The notes under the pieces: model-generated | Seen by the model: the letters and a program-made list of their open reading frames with translations, nothing else | Database searches by the model: none | Told to the model about the DNA's origin: nothing | Shown here: piece after piece, positions 61,428 to 64,000 of the stretch | Position numbering within the stretch: the stretch's first letter is position 1 | Layout: every line of letters begins with the position of its first letter | Translations under genes and position numbers: made by a program | Assembly: GCA_008692225.1 (NCBI GenBank) | Contig: VICG01000004.1 | Coordinates: 806,501 to 870,500, forward strand | From: Monilinia fructicola | Lineage: Eukaryota; Ascomycota; Leotiomycetes; Helotiales; Sclerotiniaceae | DNA length: 64,000 nt | Direction of reading: 5' to 3'

Positions 61428-62139
61428 ATAGAGATCAGATGAAAAACAATCCAAGAACCCACCATCCAATCCAATGATCAAGAAAGAAAAAATTTCATCC
61501 ACGAGTATCATATCATATCATATCGTCACAAAAGCAACAGCAAAAGCAACAGCAACAGCAACAGCAGGCACCACCGCTCATAACACGACGTCCAGGAATC
61601 CAACAGCAAACCCTCCAACCCTCCAACCCCCACCAGAGGAACCCATGCCGTGCCCGGAACCTCGAAGATCCAAGCATGCCCAGGCGCGCCTGCCAATTGC
61701 TATGCAGAGAGATGCGTGAGTCCGGGCTGACGAAGGATCGAAGGAGCAGGTGCCGTGATTGGGACGCGGATGATGATGATGATGATGGATGGGGTTGTGC
61801 TGGACCGAGCATTGGGACGGTCCGCGCATATCTTCGCGTTGCGATGTGCCGATTTCTCCCAACGCGTCACGCGCGATGCGTCCGCTTTGTGGAGCATTGA
61901 ATGCAGACCTACTTGCTCTTTTGTATACTTGTATCTCGGCCACTGAGGTGTTAGTCACAATTCCTACCCGGGTGTTCAACGTTGTATGCATAATGACAGA
62001 TGCATGGAGTGATGAAGAAGAGACGCTATCCTTGCCATGTTCTCAATGGACGTTCTCCTAATTGATTTATATCTTTGCTCGGGTATCTACATACAATCCC
62101 CAACGCCCCTCCTGTCTTTCCCCTCTCTCCACATTAAGA

Positions 62140-64000
62140 TCAAGCGCCTAGATCATAATAAACACACATTCCCGTTCTAAAATTATAAACAAATGCATTT
62201 CTCGTAATGTCTTTATTTTGAAGAGCCAAATCGCTCATCATATCATGGATTTCACCGATGTAGCGGCGTTCAGCTGTTGGGACTGAGTGGGTGAGTTTGC
62301 GCCAAGACTCGGGGTCGGAGAGTTTGGTCTCGCGAATTAGGTCCATTACCTAGGGAGAGAAGGTATTAGTTGATCGATGACAGATGAGAAGATTATAGGA
62401 GAGGGATTGGGACAGGAGGCAAAATATATGTAGTGACTCACATGATCTGTTGTTTCGATGGCGGCGATGGGGCCGTCTAAGAATGACTGAACGACTGAGA
62501 TGGAGACGTCAGTATGAATACTTCGAGAGCCACATATCACCAGAGATACTAATTATATAACTCACGAGTTGCCGCTCTACCTTGAGCTTGCTCTACGATG
62601 TTTCTTCTGTTTGACTTCTTGCTCTTCGTACCCGCGACTAAAACCCGAACCTCTTGTTCGTGGTCACTCGGCCCAGTATCCGGTTGACTTTGTTGACGGG
62701 ATAGCCTAAAAAACGTATTAACACTGGTATCCTAGCAATCTGGATTCAATGACACATGCTTCGCTCGGTTATAGGTCCCTTCTCTCTGGTCTCTTTCGCG
62801 CATCTCACCCCGAAGCCATGAAACCAACTGCGTAGAAGGAATATCGGCATCGGGGATATCCTTCCGACCAGTAGTCTTACATCTTACCACGGAATCTTGC
62901 TTTATAATAATTATCCAATAATAACTATCGCCTCGGTATTTGGAAAGCAGATCTTCAGGAGACCTTGAATCTCTTGCTAGCTCTGCACCTATATCATGCG
63001 ACCATAAGTTTGAGACAAGTTCAACTCCAGTTGATCTGAGTATCGCTGCATCATGACTCGCAACAAGTACATCGCACTGATCGATCAATTAGCTGTCACC
63101 CACAAGACCTCTGAACACCATTCGTCTTAATATGAAGGGATTAAATGGCACTTACTCTCTTTGTGTTCCATATACCCTGTACCTCCTCGTCACTTTTCTT
63201 CAAGAAGCTCTTGGAATTGGATTTTGGAAGTCGGGCCATTTTTTCCCATGCTAGATTGAAACCCACAGCATGGCGTTCCTCATTAATGTTCTTGTGATGT
63301 CGATTTTCTCTAATCAAAGAATCATACCGCCCTCCTGCTGCAAATACATCTCGAACTTTTCTATCATACAAACAAGAGAAAAGAACTCCGCCTTTGTAGA
63401 ACTGTTCTTTTAGACTACCTAAGGGATTGACATATATCTTTCTCTGAACCTCAAACCGTTTTGTATACCTGTACTCGTAAGTTAGCGATGCCCAGCCTTT
63501 ACAACCTGAAGAATCCATGTACATACTCGATCACATCACGCAGATGGGCGATAGAAGAAGAAGCCTTTTCAAACATTTCTGTGCCTTCGAAGATTACCTT
63601 GAGTTTTTGAAAAGCTTTAGTAGGTGTATCTCTAAAATCAAAACGCTGGAGATCCTCAACGCTAGTGGCGGATACCTAGCTTATGGTTAGCAAGTAACCC
63701 TGATTGAAAGTTAATGCCCAGGAGACTCAAAAATAATGGGACATAAAAGTGGGAATTGTAACAAAAAAGACAATGAACAGCATGATTTTCTGCAGTCGAG
63801 GCTGATACGTACCCCAACTAATGGTGATCGAAGTTCTGCTCTTATCTTCTGCCACGTCCATTGTTGTACATTGAGCTTACTGAGTGTATCGGCAGCAGCC
63901 TGTCTTACACCAGGCTCGATGCGACAGAAATCGAATATTAGACCAAGTAAATCCGCATGATTTATGTGGAAGCACATCTGTGACGAAGGTAAGGATGGGA
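62140..64000 (-). CDS. GCN2: eIF2alpha kinase GCN2 (cpc-3), C-terminal part; N-terminal part beyond the window
   Basis: Seven exons are traceable in consistent phase: 64000-63813 (open at the edge), 63675-63527, 63468-63156, 63076-62754, 62705-62566, 62494-62442 and 62349-62140. What is visible is the histidyl-tRNA-synthetase-like domain (NHADLLGLIFDFCRIEPGVR, DVFAAGGRYDSLIRE, RHAVGFNLAWEKM) followed by the anticodon-binding-like part (CDVLVASHDAAILRSTGVEL, LWSHDIGAELARDSRSPEDL, YYWIIIIKQD). The C-terminal dimerisation/ribosome-binding domain has a basic patch (GTKSKKSNRRN), ending CVYYDLGA. A plain HisRS would not have this C-terminal extension, nor degenerate motifs. Gcn2 senses uncharged tRNA and phosphorylates eIF2alpha. 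The kinase domain lies outside, to the right. Confidence 0.92.

Larger units (their letters stand above)
56456..62139. other. 5.7 kb gene-poor interval
   Basis: No coding sequence was recognised. It contains ATAG repeats (about 56518-56560), purine tracts (57064-57118, 57236-57320, 57950-58030), TACCATC units (about 57505-57540), ATCA/ATCT repeats (about 58358-58402), TGTGC units (58976-59018), TACGGAGTA motifs (58905, 59332, 59628), CAGCAGA units (61031-61087) and (GA)n (61388-61424). From about 61500 to 62100 there is CAA/CAG-rich and GAT-rich DNA before the GCN2 3' end. Confidence 0.6.

Noticed and set aside
61474..62061. Several 65-137 codon frames on both strands
   Set aside because: They overlap each other on CAA/CAG and GAT repeats; none has a domain, and the GCN2 stop is downstream at 62140.
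62140..64000. Histidyl-tRNA synthetase
   Set aside because: The C-terminal extension with a basic ribosome-binding-like patch, and divergent HisRS motifs, fit GCN2 better.

Overview
The window is nuclear DNA of a filamentous ascomycete. Genes carry short spliceosomal introns (about 50-160 nt, GTATGT/GTAAGT donors), the proteins read as Pezizomycotina orthologues, there is an intron-containing tRNA, and there is a roughly 4 kb extremely A+T-rich block of the kind left by repeat-induced point mutation (RIP). The intergenic style (many TACCTAGGTA and TACGGAGTA palindromes, long pentanucleotide microsatellites) suggests a Sclerotiniaceae-like fungus (Botrytis/Sclerotinia group). That placement is inference.

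Layout, left to right. Bases 3-1532 (+): 3' part of a SEC12-type ER exchange factor, cut by the window edge. 3200-4514 (-): class II Hsp40 (SIS1/psi1). A perfect four-unit heat-shock element lies about 1.9 kb upstream, in a repeat-rich gap. 7205-10092 (-): UBA/UIM protein with a degenerate ubiquitin-specific-protease fold; its largest exon contains six one-base frame breaks. 11503-12300 (-): remains of an MFS transporter. 13647-14465 (-): CDC34-type E2. 16672-18896 (-): Cut12-like spindle pole protein, divergent from ORC2 at 19414-21265 (+). 21608-23080 (+): MOD5-type tRNA isopentenyltransferase with two in-frame starts. 25511-29228 (+): P2C (Na,K-ATPase-like) cation pump. 30363-31967 (+): SEC61 alpha. 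About 35.8-39.8 kb: A+T-rich block. 41063-46223 (+): ABCC transporter. 47939-48033 (+): tRNA-Lys(CUU) with intron. 52308-52550 (+): 80-residue protein behind a TATA box and a 5'-UTR intron. 54952-56455 (-): GPI-type secreted aspartic protease with two homopolymer frame breaks. 62140-64000 (-): C-terminal half of the eIF2alpha kinase GCN2, cut by the right edge.

Functionally this is an ordinary housekeeping stretch: ER entry and exit (SEC61, SEC12), protein quality control (Hsp40, E2, USP-like protein), cell cycle (Cut12, ORC2, CDC34), translation (MOD5, GCN2, tRNA-Lys) and membrane transport (P2C ATPase, ABCC). The genes are not in operons. The only shared promoter that looks meaningful is Cut12/ORC2, which carries two ACGCG cores. 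Between genes there are long gaps with microsatellites and no recognisable coding sequence. I found no convincing novel defence-like or biosynthetic system. The most interesting items are the pseudo-deubiquitinase with its frame breaks, the heat-shock palindrome, the dual-start MOD5, the altered cation site of the P2C pump, and the A+T-rich block.
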